A DNA stretch of 64,000 bases from an uncultured Alistipes sp. (lineage in GTDB: Bacteria > Bacteroidota > Bacteroidia > Bacteroidales > Rikenellaceae), in NCBI GenBank assembly GCA_947591475.1, contig CANQDE010000003.1, positions 124,001 to 188,000 of the forward strand, given 5' to 3'. A model generated the notes under the pieces. That model was not told the origin of the DNA. It saw only the letters and a list, made by a program, of their open reading frames with translations, and did no database searches. Within the stretch, counting starts at the first letter, position 1; every line of letters starts with the position of its first letter. Positions 56,439 through 64,000 of this stretch are shown here, piece after piece. The translations under genes were made by a program, and so were the position numbers.

Positions 56439-57437
56439 ATGATTATTTTCAGAAAATCGATAATCCTCGCCGGAATCCTCTTCGTTTCCGTCGTCGGGGT
56501 GCAGGCCCAAAAGCGGACGACCCGTCAGACGCGCGAGGAGTACATCGAGCGTTACAAGTCGATCGCCATCGGCGACATGGAGCGTTACGGCATTCCGGCC
56601 AGCATCACGCTGGCACAGGGTATTTTGGAATCGGACAGCGGCAACAGCCGGTTGTCGGTTCAGTCGAACAACCACTTCGGCATCAAGTGCAAACGCAATT
56701 GGAAAGGGGCGCGGGTCTACCACGACGACGACGCCAAGGGCGAATGTTTCCGCAGTTATCCGTCGGTCGAGGAGTCCTACCGCGACCATGCGGAGTTCCT
56801 CGACCAGTCGCCCCGCTACGATTCGTTGTTCGCCTATTCGTCGACCGATTACAAGAGTTGGGCGCGGGGGCTCAAGGCGGCGGGTTATGCCACGGCACCC
56901 GATTATGCGCAGCGGCTCATCCGCATCATCGAGGAAAACCAGCTTTATCTGCTCGACCGGCCCAACGGAAGCCGCCTTTATGCTTCGCGCAAGCGGGTGT
57001 CCGGTAAGCACGGCCGTGCAGGAATCGGTAAAGCCGCTTCGGGTGCGGCGATTGATCCGGACAACTATCGGGTTACCGTTAACGCGCATAACGGATACAA
57101 CGTTTATACGGCGAACGGCGTGCATTACGTGTTGGCCAAAGCGGGCGACACGTTCGAAACGATCGGAAAGCAGTTCCGCGTGTCGGCACGCAATCTGCGC
57201 AAATTCAATGATCTGACGGACGGGCAGTCGCAGCCGTTGAAGGACATGCCGGTTTACATCGAGCGGAAAAAACGGCGTTGGACGGGCGATACGGCGATCC
57301 ATGTGTGTCGTGCGGGCGAGACGCTCTACACCGTAGGGCAGATTTATGGCATCCGCAGCCGGTCGTTGGCGAAGATGAACCGGTCGTATGCCGGCGACGC
57401 GGCGCTTCCCGCAGGATTGGAAATACGAATCAAATAA
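56439..57437 (+). CDS. Exported glucosaminidase-domain protein with LysM repeats
   Basis: The 332 residues start with a signal peptide (RKSIILAGILFVSVVGVQA/Q); longer in-frame starts upstream lack it and are rejected. A GH73-type glucosaminidase domain (about 35-170) has AIGDMERYGIPASITLAQGILESDSGNSRLSVQSNNHFGIKC, with the catalytic Glu in LESDSG. Two LysM-like domains follow (about 232-280, YVLAKAGDTFETIGKQF; about 290-332, HVCRAGETLYTVGQIYG). It probably cuts peptidoglycan glycan strands in the periplasm during growth or division. Similar glucosaminidase/LysM proteins are common in Bacteroidetes. Confidence 0.92.
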   Translation: MIIFRKSIILAGILFVSVVGVQAQKRTTRQTREEYIERYKSIAIGDMERYGIPASITLAQGILESDSGNSRLSVQSNNHFGIKCKRNWKGARVYHDDDAKGECFRSYPSVEESYRDHAEFLDQSPRYDSLFAYSSTDYKSWARGLKAAGYATAPDYAQRLIRIIEENQLYLLDRPNGSRLYASRKRVSGKHGRAGIGKAASGAAIDPDNYRVTVNAHNGYNVYTANGVHYVLAKAGDTFETIGKQFRVSARNLRKFNDLTDGQSQPLKDMPVYIERKKRRWTGDTAIHVCRAGETLYTVGQIYGIRSRSLAKMNRSYAGDAALPAGLEIRIK

Positions 57438-57499
57438 ATATATATTCTTGCATGTGCCGACGATTCTCACCCAAATTTTCGAATCCGACCCTCGGTGTT

Positions 57500-57569
57500 C
57501 GCCGCCTGCGGCGGCGTATGCAGTTTTGACCCACCCCCAAACCCCCGCCTTGGCGGGGGTTTCGGGCCG
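57500..57569 (-). repeat. Dispersed two-hairpin intergenic repeat, inverted divergent copy 3
   Basis: Read on the minus strand this repeats the core of the units at 17321 and 50041 (first hairpin CCCCCGCC/GGCGGGGG, G-rich core with GGTGGGTCAAAACTGCA). The GGTTCCGAC start is missing, and the second hairpin is changed to GCCGCCGCAGGCGGC. It lies between the glucosaminidase gene and the next gene. Confidence 0.78.
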
Positions 57570-57634
57570 AGCTCCGGAAAATAGCGGGTTTTACGACCGT
57601 CGGTGCATGAAATACTAAAATAATAAACGGAATC

Positions 57635-58321
57635 ATGGACAATTCCCCGTTGCGGACGAAGATTCTGGAAGAGGTCGTTCGCAAATCGAATCTGAAACAA
57701 AAGGTGTTCGACCAAGCCTTTTCGGCTTTCAACCTGTTGAAGGAAACCCTGTTGGAAATGGCTTCGGAGTTGGACGACGCTTTGGAGGGCCGGCTCGACC
57801 GCCGCGTCCGGATCGAATACCGCGACCGCGGCAAGTTCGAGGCGCAGTTGCAGGTGGCCAACGATCTGCTCCTCTTCCGCATGCACACCGATGTCTTTCA
57901 GTTCGCTGCCGACCATCTGTTGTGGCAGAATCCCTACGTGCAGGCCGACCGCGAAAACGCCTATTGCGGCATCATCGACATCTATAACTTCCTTTCCGAT
58001 TCGTTCAAGTTCAACCGCAATGCCGACGAAGGGTATCTGATCGGCCGGATCTTCATCAATCGCGAACGGCGTTATTTCGTCGAGGGCAAAGGGCAGACTT
58101 CGATGCGGGTCATGCACTTCGGCGAGCGGGAGATCGACCGCGAGGCTTTGGTCGTCATGTCGGAATCGGCGATCCGTTTCGCCCTCGATTTCGACCTTTT
58201 GACGCCGCCCTACGAAGAGAACAAGCGGGTTACGGTCGACCAGTTCAATACGAAGATGGACAATTCGAAGTTCGTTACGGGCAAGCGGCTCGGCTACGAT
58301 TTCGAGGTCGAAGATATTTGA
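57635..58321 (+). CDS. Conserved Bacteroidetes protein of unknown function
   Basis: This 228-residue protein has no signal peptide. A helical start (about 1-50; ILEEVVRKSNLKQKVFDQAF, FNLLKETLLEMASELDDAL) precedes an alpha/beta core (about 58-225) with RVRIEYRDRGKFEAQLQVANDLLLFRMHTDVFQF, AYCGIIDIYNFLSDSFKFNR, EGYLIGRIFINRERRYFVEGKGQ and FALDFDLLTPPYEENKRVTVDQF. From memory similar proteins are common in Bacteroidetes, without a known function. It may be co-transcribed with the downstream peptidase gene (2-base gap). Confidence 0.85.
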   Translation: MDNSPLRTKILEEVVRKSNLKQKVFDQAFSAFNLLKETLLEMASELDDALEGRLDRRVRIEYRDRGKFEAQLQVANDLLLFRMHTDVFQFAADHLLWQNPYVQADRENAYCGIIDIYNFLSDSFKFNRNADEGYLIGRIFINRERRYFVEGKGQTSMRVMHFGEREIDREALVVMSESAIRFALDFDLLTPPYEENKRVTVDQFNTKMDNSKFVTGKRLGYDFEVEDI

Positions 58322-58323
58322 GG

Positions 58324-60462
58324 ATGAAACGGAGATTTTCGATAGGGGCGATCGGATGGTTGGCCGTCGCATTAGCTCCGACGGGCGTTTCGGCTCAAAA
58401 CGAGTTCGCCGGAATCGCACGATTGCAACAGATGAATGCGCACGTTAGCGGCATCCGGTCGATGGCCGATGGGGAACATTATACCCTGTTGACCGACGAG
58501 GGGATTTTGCGTTATCGTTACGACAGTGAGACGGCGGGCGAACAGCTCTTGCCGGCGGGGGCTCCGAAAGTCGACGATTATGCTTTTTCGCCCGACGGTC
58601 GGCGGATTTTGCTCGCTTCGGGGCGGACGCCGATTTATCGGCATTCCTATACGACGACCTACTATCTTGTGCAGGACGGCAAGATCGTTCCGGCTTTGCC
58701 CGACGCCCAAAAGCCGCGCGACGCTTCGTTCTCGCCCAACGGCCGGATGGTCGCTTACTCCGACCGCAACGACCTCTACGTTTGCGATTTGGAGCGGCAG
58801 TCCACCCGCCGCATCACCGACGGCGGCGAATGGAACGCTATTATCAACGGGACGACCGATTGGGTCTACGAGGAGGAGTTCGGCTTTACGCGGGCTTACG
58901 CCTTTTCGCCCGACAGCCGACGGTTGGCCTATCTGCGCTTCGACGAGCGCGAGGTGCCGATGATGGAGTTGATGCGTTACGACGGCAAGTTGTACAATCA
59001 AGCCTTTTCGTTCAAATACCCTAAGGCCGGTGAACGCAATTCGACGGTCGAGTTGTGGGTTTGCGACCTCGCTACGGGGCAGCGCGAACGCATCGACACG
59101 GGCCCCGAGACGGATCAGTATATTCCCCGCATCGGCTTCACGCCCGACGGCCGGTTGTGGTTCTACCGGCTCAACCGGCGTCAGAATCGCTTCGAAATGA
59201 TCGTTTGCGAGCCGCACGGCGCCCAGCGCACGGCCTACTCCGAGGGGGCGCAGCAGTATGTCGAACGGGTCGACGCTGAGACGATTACGTTCGTCGACAG
59301 CGACCGTTTCATCGTGCGTCAGGAGGGGCACACGGGCTACATGCACCTCTATCTGTACAGCGTTCGCCGCGGCCCGCTCGCCCAGTTGACCAAAGGCCCG
59401 TGGGAGGTAACCGATGTCGTTGGCACCGACGGCAAACGGGTGTGGTTTCTTTCGACCGAGACGTCGCCGCTGCGCCGGAATGTTTATTGCGTGGGGTTGG
59501 ACGGCAAGGGCAAACGCCGCCTTACGGCCGACGAAGGGTTCTATTCGGCGGTCGGAAGCGCTGGCATGAAATACCTGCTCACGACCTTTTCCAACGCCCG
59601 AACCCCCAACCGGATCGCTATTTGCAAGGGCACGGGCGAACCGGTGCGTACGTTGGCCGACAGCCGCGAACTGACCGCTGAACTGGCTGCCTCGCAGCGT
59701 CCCGTCAAGGAATTTTTCACCTTTGCAACCGAGCGCGGCGATACGCTGAACGCCTATATGATTCGGCCGCGCGATTTCGACCCGTCGAAACGCTATCCTG
59801 TTCTGTTGACGCAGTATTCCGGCCCCGGGTCGCAGTCCGTGCAGGACAAATGGTCGTTGGATTGGGAGGACGCTTTGGTCGACAAGGGGTATATCGTCGT
59901 GTGCGCCGACGGTCGCGGAACGGGATTCCGCGGCGAGGCGTTCAAGAAATCGACTTACGGGCGGATGGGGGCCTTGGAGACCGAAGATCAACTGTCGTTC
60001 GCGCGTTACATGGCGGCACAGCCCTATGTCGATTCCGAACGGATCGGCATTTACGGCTGGTCTTACGGCGGATTCATGGCGTTGAGCTGCGCGCTGAAAG
60101 GACACGGACTGTTCCGGATGGCGATTGCCGTGGCGCCCGTTACTTCGTGGCGGTTCTACGATACTATCTATACCGAAATCTATAACGGATTGCCGCAGTA
60201 CAATGCCGCTGGTTACGACGACTATTCGCCGCTCAACTTTGCGCGGATGTTCGACGACCGGAAGACGCGGTTGCTCTTGATTCACGGCACGGCGGACGAT
60301 AACGTCCACTTCCAGCATACGGCCGAGATGGCCCGCGTGCTCAATCGCTGCGGCAAACGTTACGACATGATGGTCTATCCCGACCAGAATCATTCGATGC
60401 GTCCCGACGCGATGCAGGCCGTGCGGCAGAAGATGATCGATTACACGTTGGAGCACCTTTGA
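58324..60462 (+). CDS. Dipeptidyl-peptidase IV-like S9 serine peptidase
   Basis: The 712 residues have a signal peptide (RRFSIGAIGWLAVALAPTGVSA/Q). An N-terminal beta-propeller (about 30-470) carries the DPP-IV substrate motif DWVYEEEFG, and a C-terminal alpha/beta-hydrolase domain follows. Catalytic Ser580 lies in GWSYGGFMA, Asp in HGTADDNVHF and His690 in DQNHSM. The Glu pair of DWVYEEE binds the free N-terminus, so X-Pro or X-Ala dipeptide release in the periplasm is expected. An in-frame TTG at 58318 is not needed; the ATG lies two bases after the previous stop. It is followed after 3 bases by ogt. Confidence 0.95.
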   Translation: MKRRFSIGAIGWLAVALAPTGVSAQNEFAGIARLQQMNAHVSGIRSMADGEHYTLLTDEGILRYRYDSETAGEQLLPAGAPKVDDYAFSPDGRRILLASGRTPIYRHSYTTTYYLVQDGKIVPALPDAQKPRDASFSPNGRMVAYSDRNDLYVCDLERQSTRRITDGGEWNAIINGTTDWVYEEEFGFTRAYAFSPDSRRLAYLRFDEREVPMMELMRYDGKLYNQAFSFKYPKAGERNSTVELWVCDLATGQRERIDTGPETDQYIPRIGFTPDGRLWFYRLNRRQNRFEMIVCEPHGAQRTAYSEGAQQYVERVDAETITFVDSDRFIVRQEGHTGYMHLYLYSVRRGPLAQLTKGPWEVTDVVGTDGKRVWFLSTETSPLRRNVYCVGLDGKGKRRLTADEGFYSAVGSAGMKYLLTTFSNARTPNRIAICKGTGEPVRTLADSRELTAELAASQRPVKEFFTFATERGDTLNAYMIRPRDFDPSKRYPVLLTQYSGPGSQSVQDKWSLDWEDALVDKGYIVVCADGRGTGFRGEAFKKSTYGRMGALETEDQLSFARYMAAQPYVDSERIGIYGWSYGGFMALSCALKGHGLFRMAIAVAPVTSWRFYDTIYTEIYNGLPQYNAAGYDDYSPLNFARMFDDRKTRLLLIHGTADDNVHFQHTAEMARVLNRCGKRYDMMVYPDQNHSMRPDAMQAVRQKMIDYTLEHL

Positions 60463-60465
60463 ACA

Positions 60466-60969
60466 ATGACCTTTTCCTGTCGCATCGACTCGCTCGTCGG
60501 CCCGTTGACCGTCGTTTTCGATGAATCGGCCGTTACGGCCATCCGTTTCGGCGATCGGGTTCCGGACAATGCTGTTTTGGTCGAGCCGACCGATTCCGCT
60601 GGGCTGGAGGTGTTGCGGCAGGCGGTGCGGGAGTTGGGGGAATTTTTCGCTGGTGAGCGGCGGAACTTCACCGTGCCGCTCGCGCCGGTCGGCACGCCGT
60701 TCCAGCAGCAGGTTTGGCAGGCGTTGCAGACCATTCCTTACGGTGCGACTTGCAGTTATCGGGACATCGCTTGTGCAGTGGGGCGGCCTGCGGCTTGTCG
60801 GGCCGTCGGCATGGCCAACCATTGCAATCCCATTCCGATCCTCATCCCTTGTCATCGGATCGTCGGGGCCGATGGACGTTTGACCGGTTATGCCGGCGGA
60901 TTGGCGATTAAATCACGGTTGTTGCAATTCGAACGGGAAAATTGCGGCGAATCCTTGTTGCCCTTTTAG
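60466..60969 (+). CDS. ogt: Methylated-DNA--protein-cysteine methyltransferase
   Basis: This 167-residue protein has the acceptor motif PILIPCHRIVGADG (Cys129) and the DNA-binding helix region TPFQQQVWQALQTIPYG. It removes methyl groups from O6-methylguanine by moving them to Cys129 (suicide protein). It is cytoplasmic and starts 3 bases after the DPP-IV-like gene, an unusual operon partner. Confidence 0.94.
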   Translation: MTFSCRIDSLVGPLTVVFDESAVTAIRFGDRVPDNAVLVEPTDSAGLEVLRQAVRELGEFFAGERRNFTVPLAPVGTPFQQQVWQALQTIPYGATCSYRDIACAVGRPAACRAVGMANHCNPIPILIPCHRIVGADGRLTGYAGGLAIKSRLLQFERENCGESLLPF

Positions 60970-61012
60970 AAAGCGTTTTTTTCGTTTGCGGCTTCTTGGG
61001 AGCCGCGCGAGC

Positions 61013-61060
61013 CGCAGCCTCGGCGTGCGGAGGCTCGCTGTACTCGCTCCGCAGGCTGCG
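61013..61060. repeat. Nested palindrome between convergent ogt and recN
   Basis: An outer stem CGCAGCCT (61013-61020) / AGGCTGCG (61053-61060) encloses an inner stem GCGGAG (61027-61032) / CTCCGC (61047-61052). A separate small stem GCGGCT/AGCCGC lies at 60988-61006. It may act as a two-way terminator or be another dispersed element. Confidence 0.6.
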
Positions 61061-61077
61061 TTCCGCGATTTTTGAAG

Positions 61078-62736
61078 TTATTCGGGTGATTTTTCCCGAC
61101 CTAACAGAATCCGGGCCTGCGCTAACGCTGCATCGGTGATGCGGCTGCCCGAAAGCATCTTGGCGATTTCTTCGACGCGCTCTTCTTCGGTCAGACGGGT
61201 GAGGTCGGTGTGCCCTTCGTGCTTGTAGACCACGAAATGGGCCGTGCCTTTCGAGGCGACCTGCGGCAGGTGCGTGATGTCGACCACCTGCATCGTCTTT
61301 GAGAGCCCAACGATGATTTCGCCCATCGCATCGGCGATGCGTCCCGAAACGCCCGTGTCGATTTCGTCAAATAGAATGGTCGGCAACTGCATCCGTTCGG
61401 CCAGCAGGGCTTTGATCGAGAGCATCACGCGCGACAATTCACCGCCCGATGCAATTCGTTCCACCGGCTGCGGTTCCCGATTTTTGTTCGCCGTAAAGAG
61501 AAACGCCACCGCGTCATTGCCCGTGCGTCCCAACGCCTCGCTCGGGGTCAGTTCCACGCGGAAAATCGTATCGGGCATGCCCAGCTGGGCGAGGGTTTCG
61601 AGGATGCGGCCGGCAAACTTCGGGGCCTGTTTCGCGCGGGCGTCATGTAACTGTTTCGCAAGCGTTCGTGCCTCATTTTCGACAGTTTGCAGCTCTTTTT
61701 CGGCTTCGGCGATTGCTTCGTCGCTGTGGGCGATTGCCGATAATCGGGCGGCATAATCGTCGCGGACAGCAATCAACGCTGCTTCGTCCGCAGCGCGGTG
61801 CTTTTGTTGCAGCGAAAGTAGCAAATCCAGTCGGTTGGTGAGCTTTTGCAGTCGTTCGGGGTCCGCGTCGATGCGTTGCCCGTCGGCCGTAACCGAAGCG
61901 TCGATGTCTTTCAACTCCTCAATGACGGCATGCAGCCGGCCGGCATAGTCCGCCGCGGCCGGATAGTTGGCCCCGAGACGGGCGAGTTCGTTTTCGGAGT
62001 TGCGCAGGAGGGTCAGGATGCCTACCTCATCGGTATCCAGCGCGTTTCGCAAATTGATAAATGTTTCGCCGATGCGGTCGGCATGTTCCAGCACCGCTAA
62101 TTCCGCTTCGATTTCGGTCTGTTCGCCCGCCCGCAGCGCGGCGGCCGTAAGTTCTTCGCTCTGATAGCGGAGCCACTCTTCGTCGCGGCGGCTTGCTTCG
62201 GCGGCTTCGCGCAGCGCGGCGACCTTTCGTCGCAGTTCCTGCATACGAGTGTAGGCCGCAGCGTAACGGGGCAGCAGGGCGCTGTTCCCGGCCATCGTGT
62301 CGAGCGCCGAAATGCGGAACTCCTCCGACGAAAGAATCAAATTCTGATGTTGCGAATGGATGTCGACCAACCGTGTGCCCAATTCGCGCAGCAGTTGCAG
62401 TTGTACCGGCAGATCGTTCACGAAGGCTCGGCTTTTGCCCGCCGGCGTGATGATGCGCGTGAGGGTCGTCTCGGCGGCATAGTCCAGATCGTTCTCCTCG
62501 AAAAACGGCTCCAGTCCGAGGCCCGTCAGGTCGAATACCCCTTCGACCCGACAGTTGCGGGCCGTGTCTTTCATGGCCGAGCCGTCGTTCTTCGCGCCGA
62601 GCAGCAGTCCGAGCGCGCCGAGCAGAATCGACTTGCCCGCACCTGTTTCACCCGTAATGATGTTTAGGTGCGCGTCCAACTCCAACTGAAGCCGGTCGAT
62701 CAGCGCATAGTTTTCGACTGTGAGGCGGCGTAACAT
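61078..62736 (-). CDS. recN: DNA repair protein RecN
   Basis: This 552-residue SMC-like protein has Walker A GETGAGKSILLGALGLLLGAK near the N-terminus and long coiled-coil arms (about 150-370). The C-terminal ABC signature IASGGELSRVMLSIKALL, Walker B PTILFDEIDTGVSG and VVDITHLPQVASKG follow. It tethers DNA ends in double-strand break repair. Its start lies inside the 3' end of coaBC (37-base overlap). Confidence 0.96.
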   Translation of the reverse strand: MLRRLTVENYALIDRLQLELDAHLNIITGETGAGKSILLGALGLLLGAKNDGSAMKDTARNCRVEGVFDLTGLGLEPFFEENDLDYAAETTLTRIITPAGKSRAFVNDLPVQLQLLRELGTRLVDIHSQHQNLILSSEEFRISALDTMAGNSALLPRYAAAYTRMQELRRKVAALREAAEASRRDEEWLRYQSEELTAAALRAGEQTEIEAELAVLEHADRIGETFINLRNALDTDEVGILTLLRNSENELARLGANYPAAADYAGRLHAVIEELKDIDASVTADGQRIDADPERLQKLTNRLDLLLSLQQKHRAADEAALIAVRDDYAARLSAIAHSDEAIAEAEKELQTVENEARTLAKQLHDARAKQAPKFAGRILETLAQLGMPDTIFRVELTPSEALGRTGNDAVAFLFTANKNREPQPVERIASGGELSRVMLSIKALLAERMQLPTILFDEIDTGVSGRIADAMGEIIVGLSKTMQVVDITHLPQVASKGTAHFVVYKHEGHTDLTRLTEEERVEEIAKMLSGSRITDAALAQARILLGREKSPE

Positions 62737-63953
62737 GCCCGTAGATGGTTTTCGATTTTATCGGCGATGCGGTTCGCGACCTCCGCTTTGCTCAATAGCG
62801 GGAGCTCTTCGCGGCCCGAGCGGTCGATGAAACTGACTTTGTTCGTGTCGCCGCGAAAGCCCGCACCCGCATCCCGCAGCGAGTTCAGTACGATGAAGTC
62901 GAAGTTCTTTTTGTGCAGTTTGGCTTCGGCGTGGGCCTGTTCGTCGTGCGTTTCCAAAGCGAATCCGACCAGCAGCCGGTCGCCCTTGTCGGCGCCCAAT
63001 GCGGCCGCAATGTCGCGGGTGCGCTTCAACGTGAGAGTCATCTCGCCGTCGCCCTTTTGCAGCTTCCGGTCGGCGACTTCGGCGGGGGTGTAGTCTGCAA
63101 CGGCGGCACACATAACGGCTCCGTCGGCTTGCTTGAAAGCCTCGACCGCGGCATCGTACATTTCGGCGGCCGACAGCACATCGACCCGCTCGACACCGGC
63201 CGGAACGTTGAGCGACGTGCGGCCGCTGACCAATGTTACCGCAGCACCGCGTCGGGCCAGCTCTCCGGCGATGGCATACCCCATCTTGCCCGACGAGTGA
63301 TTTGAAAGGAATCGCACGGGGTCGATTGCCTCGATGGTGGCGCCGGCCGTTACGACGAAGCGCTTACCTTGCAGCCTCTTTTTTTTTTCGGTGAGCAGTT
63401 CGCCGACGAATGCGGCGATCGTTTCGGGTTCGGCCATCCGTCCCTTGCCATGCAGCCCGCTCGCCAGCTCGCCTTCGGCCGGTTCGACGATGCGGACGTC
63501 CCGTTCGGCGAGCGTCCGCAGGTTTTGTTGCGTGGCTGCGTGCGCATACATGTCCAAATCCATCGCCGGAGCGACGACGACCGGACAGCGGGCCGAAAGA
63601 TAGGTCGTCAACAACAGATTGTCGGCAATGCCGGCAACCATTTTGGCCAACGTATTGGCCGTGGCGGGAGCGATCAGGTAGCAGTCTGCCCATTCGCCCA
63701 ACGAGACGTGCGAATGCCAAGCACCGTTTTCGGGGTCGAAGAACTCGACCCGAATCGGATGTTTCGACAGCGTGGCCATCGTCAGCGGCGTGATGAACTG
63801 TTTGGCGAGCGGTGTCATCACCACCTGCACGTCGGCACCCGCCGTAACCAAGAGCCGGCACAGCTGTGCGGCCTTGTATGCGGCGATGCTTCCGGTAACG
63901 CCCAACAGAATGCGGCGCCCTTTCAGACTGACAGCCAACTCGTTCTGTCCCAT
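62700..63953 (-). CDS. coaBC: Bifunctional phosphopantothenoylcysteine decarboxylase/phosphopantothenate--cysteine ligase
   Basis: The 417 residues split into two domains. The N-terminal CoaC flavoprotein domain (about 1-190) has GVTGSIAAYKAAQLCRLL, SHVSLGEWAD and VAPAMDLDMY. The C-terminal CoaB domain (about 195-400) has VTAGATIEAIDPVRFLSNHSSGKMGYAIA and AAVADYTPAE. It makes 4'-phosphopantetheine in coenzyme A synthesis. The 3' end overlaps recN by 37 bases. On the 5' side another reading frame ends 21 bases away. Confidence 0.95.
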   Translation of the reverse strand: MGQNELAVSLKGRRILLGVTGSIAAYKAAQLCRLLVTAGADVQVVMTPLAKQFITPLTMATLSKHPIRVEFFDPENGAWHSHVSLGEWADCYLIAPATANTLAKMVAGIADNLLLTTYLSARCPVVVAPAMDLDMYAHAATQQNLRTLAERDVRIVEPAEGELASGLHGKGRMAEPETIAAFVGELLTEKKKRLQGKRFVVTAGATIEAIDPVRFLSNHSSGKMGYAIAGELARRGAAVTLVSGRTSLNVPAGVERVDVLSAAEMYDAAVEAFKQADGAVMCAAVADYTPAEVADRKLQKGDGEMTLTLKRTRDIAAALGADKGDRLLVGFALETHDEQAHAEAKLHKKNFDFIVLNSLRDAGAGFRGDTNKVSFIDRSGREELPLLSKAEVANRIADKIENHLRACYAASQSKTMR

Positions 63954-63974
63954 ATCCGTACGATGCGGAATTCG

Positions 63975-64000
63975 TTATTTTTTCGGGGCGGCGTTACTCC
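63975..64000 (-). CDS. Possible 3' end of an upstream gene (cut by window edge)
   Basis: On the minus strand the last bases read SNAAPKK followed by TAA. The short gap of 21 bases to coaBC suggests the tail of a co-transcribed gene. In many Bacteroidetes the omega-subunit gene lies here, but eight codons cannot show it; one other frame is also open. Confidence 0.25.

Overview
The window looks like a chromosomal stretch of a gut-type Bacteroidales bacterium. Three things point there: SusC/SusD pairs followed by lipoprotein glycosidases, repeated Bacteroidetes-type promoters (TTG or TTTG, 18-22 bases, TAnnTTTG), and a fairly high GC content. High GC combined with these gene families suggests a Rikenellaceae/Alistipes-like genome, but the genus is an inference. 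No rRNA, tRNA, CRISPR array, insertion sequence or phage gene was seen.

Layout. (1) 1-17245, + strand: a starch/maltose locus. It holds an SLC45-like sugar transporter (cut by the window edge), beta-phosphoglucomutase, a GH65 maltose phosphorylase, SusC, SusD, a SusE/F-like starch-binding lipoprotein, a SusG-like amylase with an inserted binding module, two more GH13 lipoproteins and a GH97 alpha-glucosidase (SusB). It ends in a strong terminator. Starch can be cut at the surface, taken through SusCD, trimmed in the periplasm, and the remaining maltose imported and phosphorolysed. (2) 17.3-22.3 kb, - strand: a large TPR protein and a plug-less outer-membrane beta-barrel, of unknown role. (3) 22.4-26.3 kb, + strand: an OsmC protein, then a PspC-PspC-PadR-DUF2807-PspC envelope/stress operon. 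(4) 26.3-28.4 kb, - strand: an L-cysteine desulfidase-like enzyme and rplU-rpmA. (5) 28.4-32.6 kb, + strand: an unusual trio (receiver-like protein without its phosphoacceptor Asp, HEAT-like membrane protein, degenerate glycosyltransferase-like membrane protein), then cysQ and yebC. (6) 32.7-45.7 kb, + strand: a beta-mannan locus with an AraC regulator, SusC, SusD, a metallophosphoesterase with a DOMON/CBM9-like tail, a GH26 mannanase, a GH130 mannosylglucose phosphorylase, a GPH symporter and cellobiose/mannobiose 2-epimerase. This is the known phosphorolytic mannobiose pathway. (7) 45.8-53.7 kb, - strand: housekeeping genes (glyS-ruvX-def followed by two degenerate exported proteins; acpP-fabF-rnc-radC). 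(8) 53.8-61 kb, + strand: pepE, yraN, waaA, a glucosaminidase/LysM protein, a conserved unknown, a DPP-IV-like peptidase and ogt. (9) 61-64 kb, - strand: recN, coaBC and possibly the tail of one more gene.

Most promising for new biology: the 28.4-30.7 kb trio, in which two members have lost the diagnostic residues of their families; the two neighbouring pseudo-enzymes at 45.8-47.4 kb; the TPR/plug-less barrel pair; and a dispersed two-hairpin intergenic repeat present three times. Both carbohydrate loci end in cytosolic phosphorylases, an energy-saving design. All calls come from reading the sequence and remembered family features; no database search was run.
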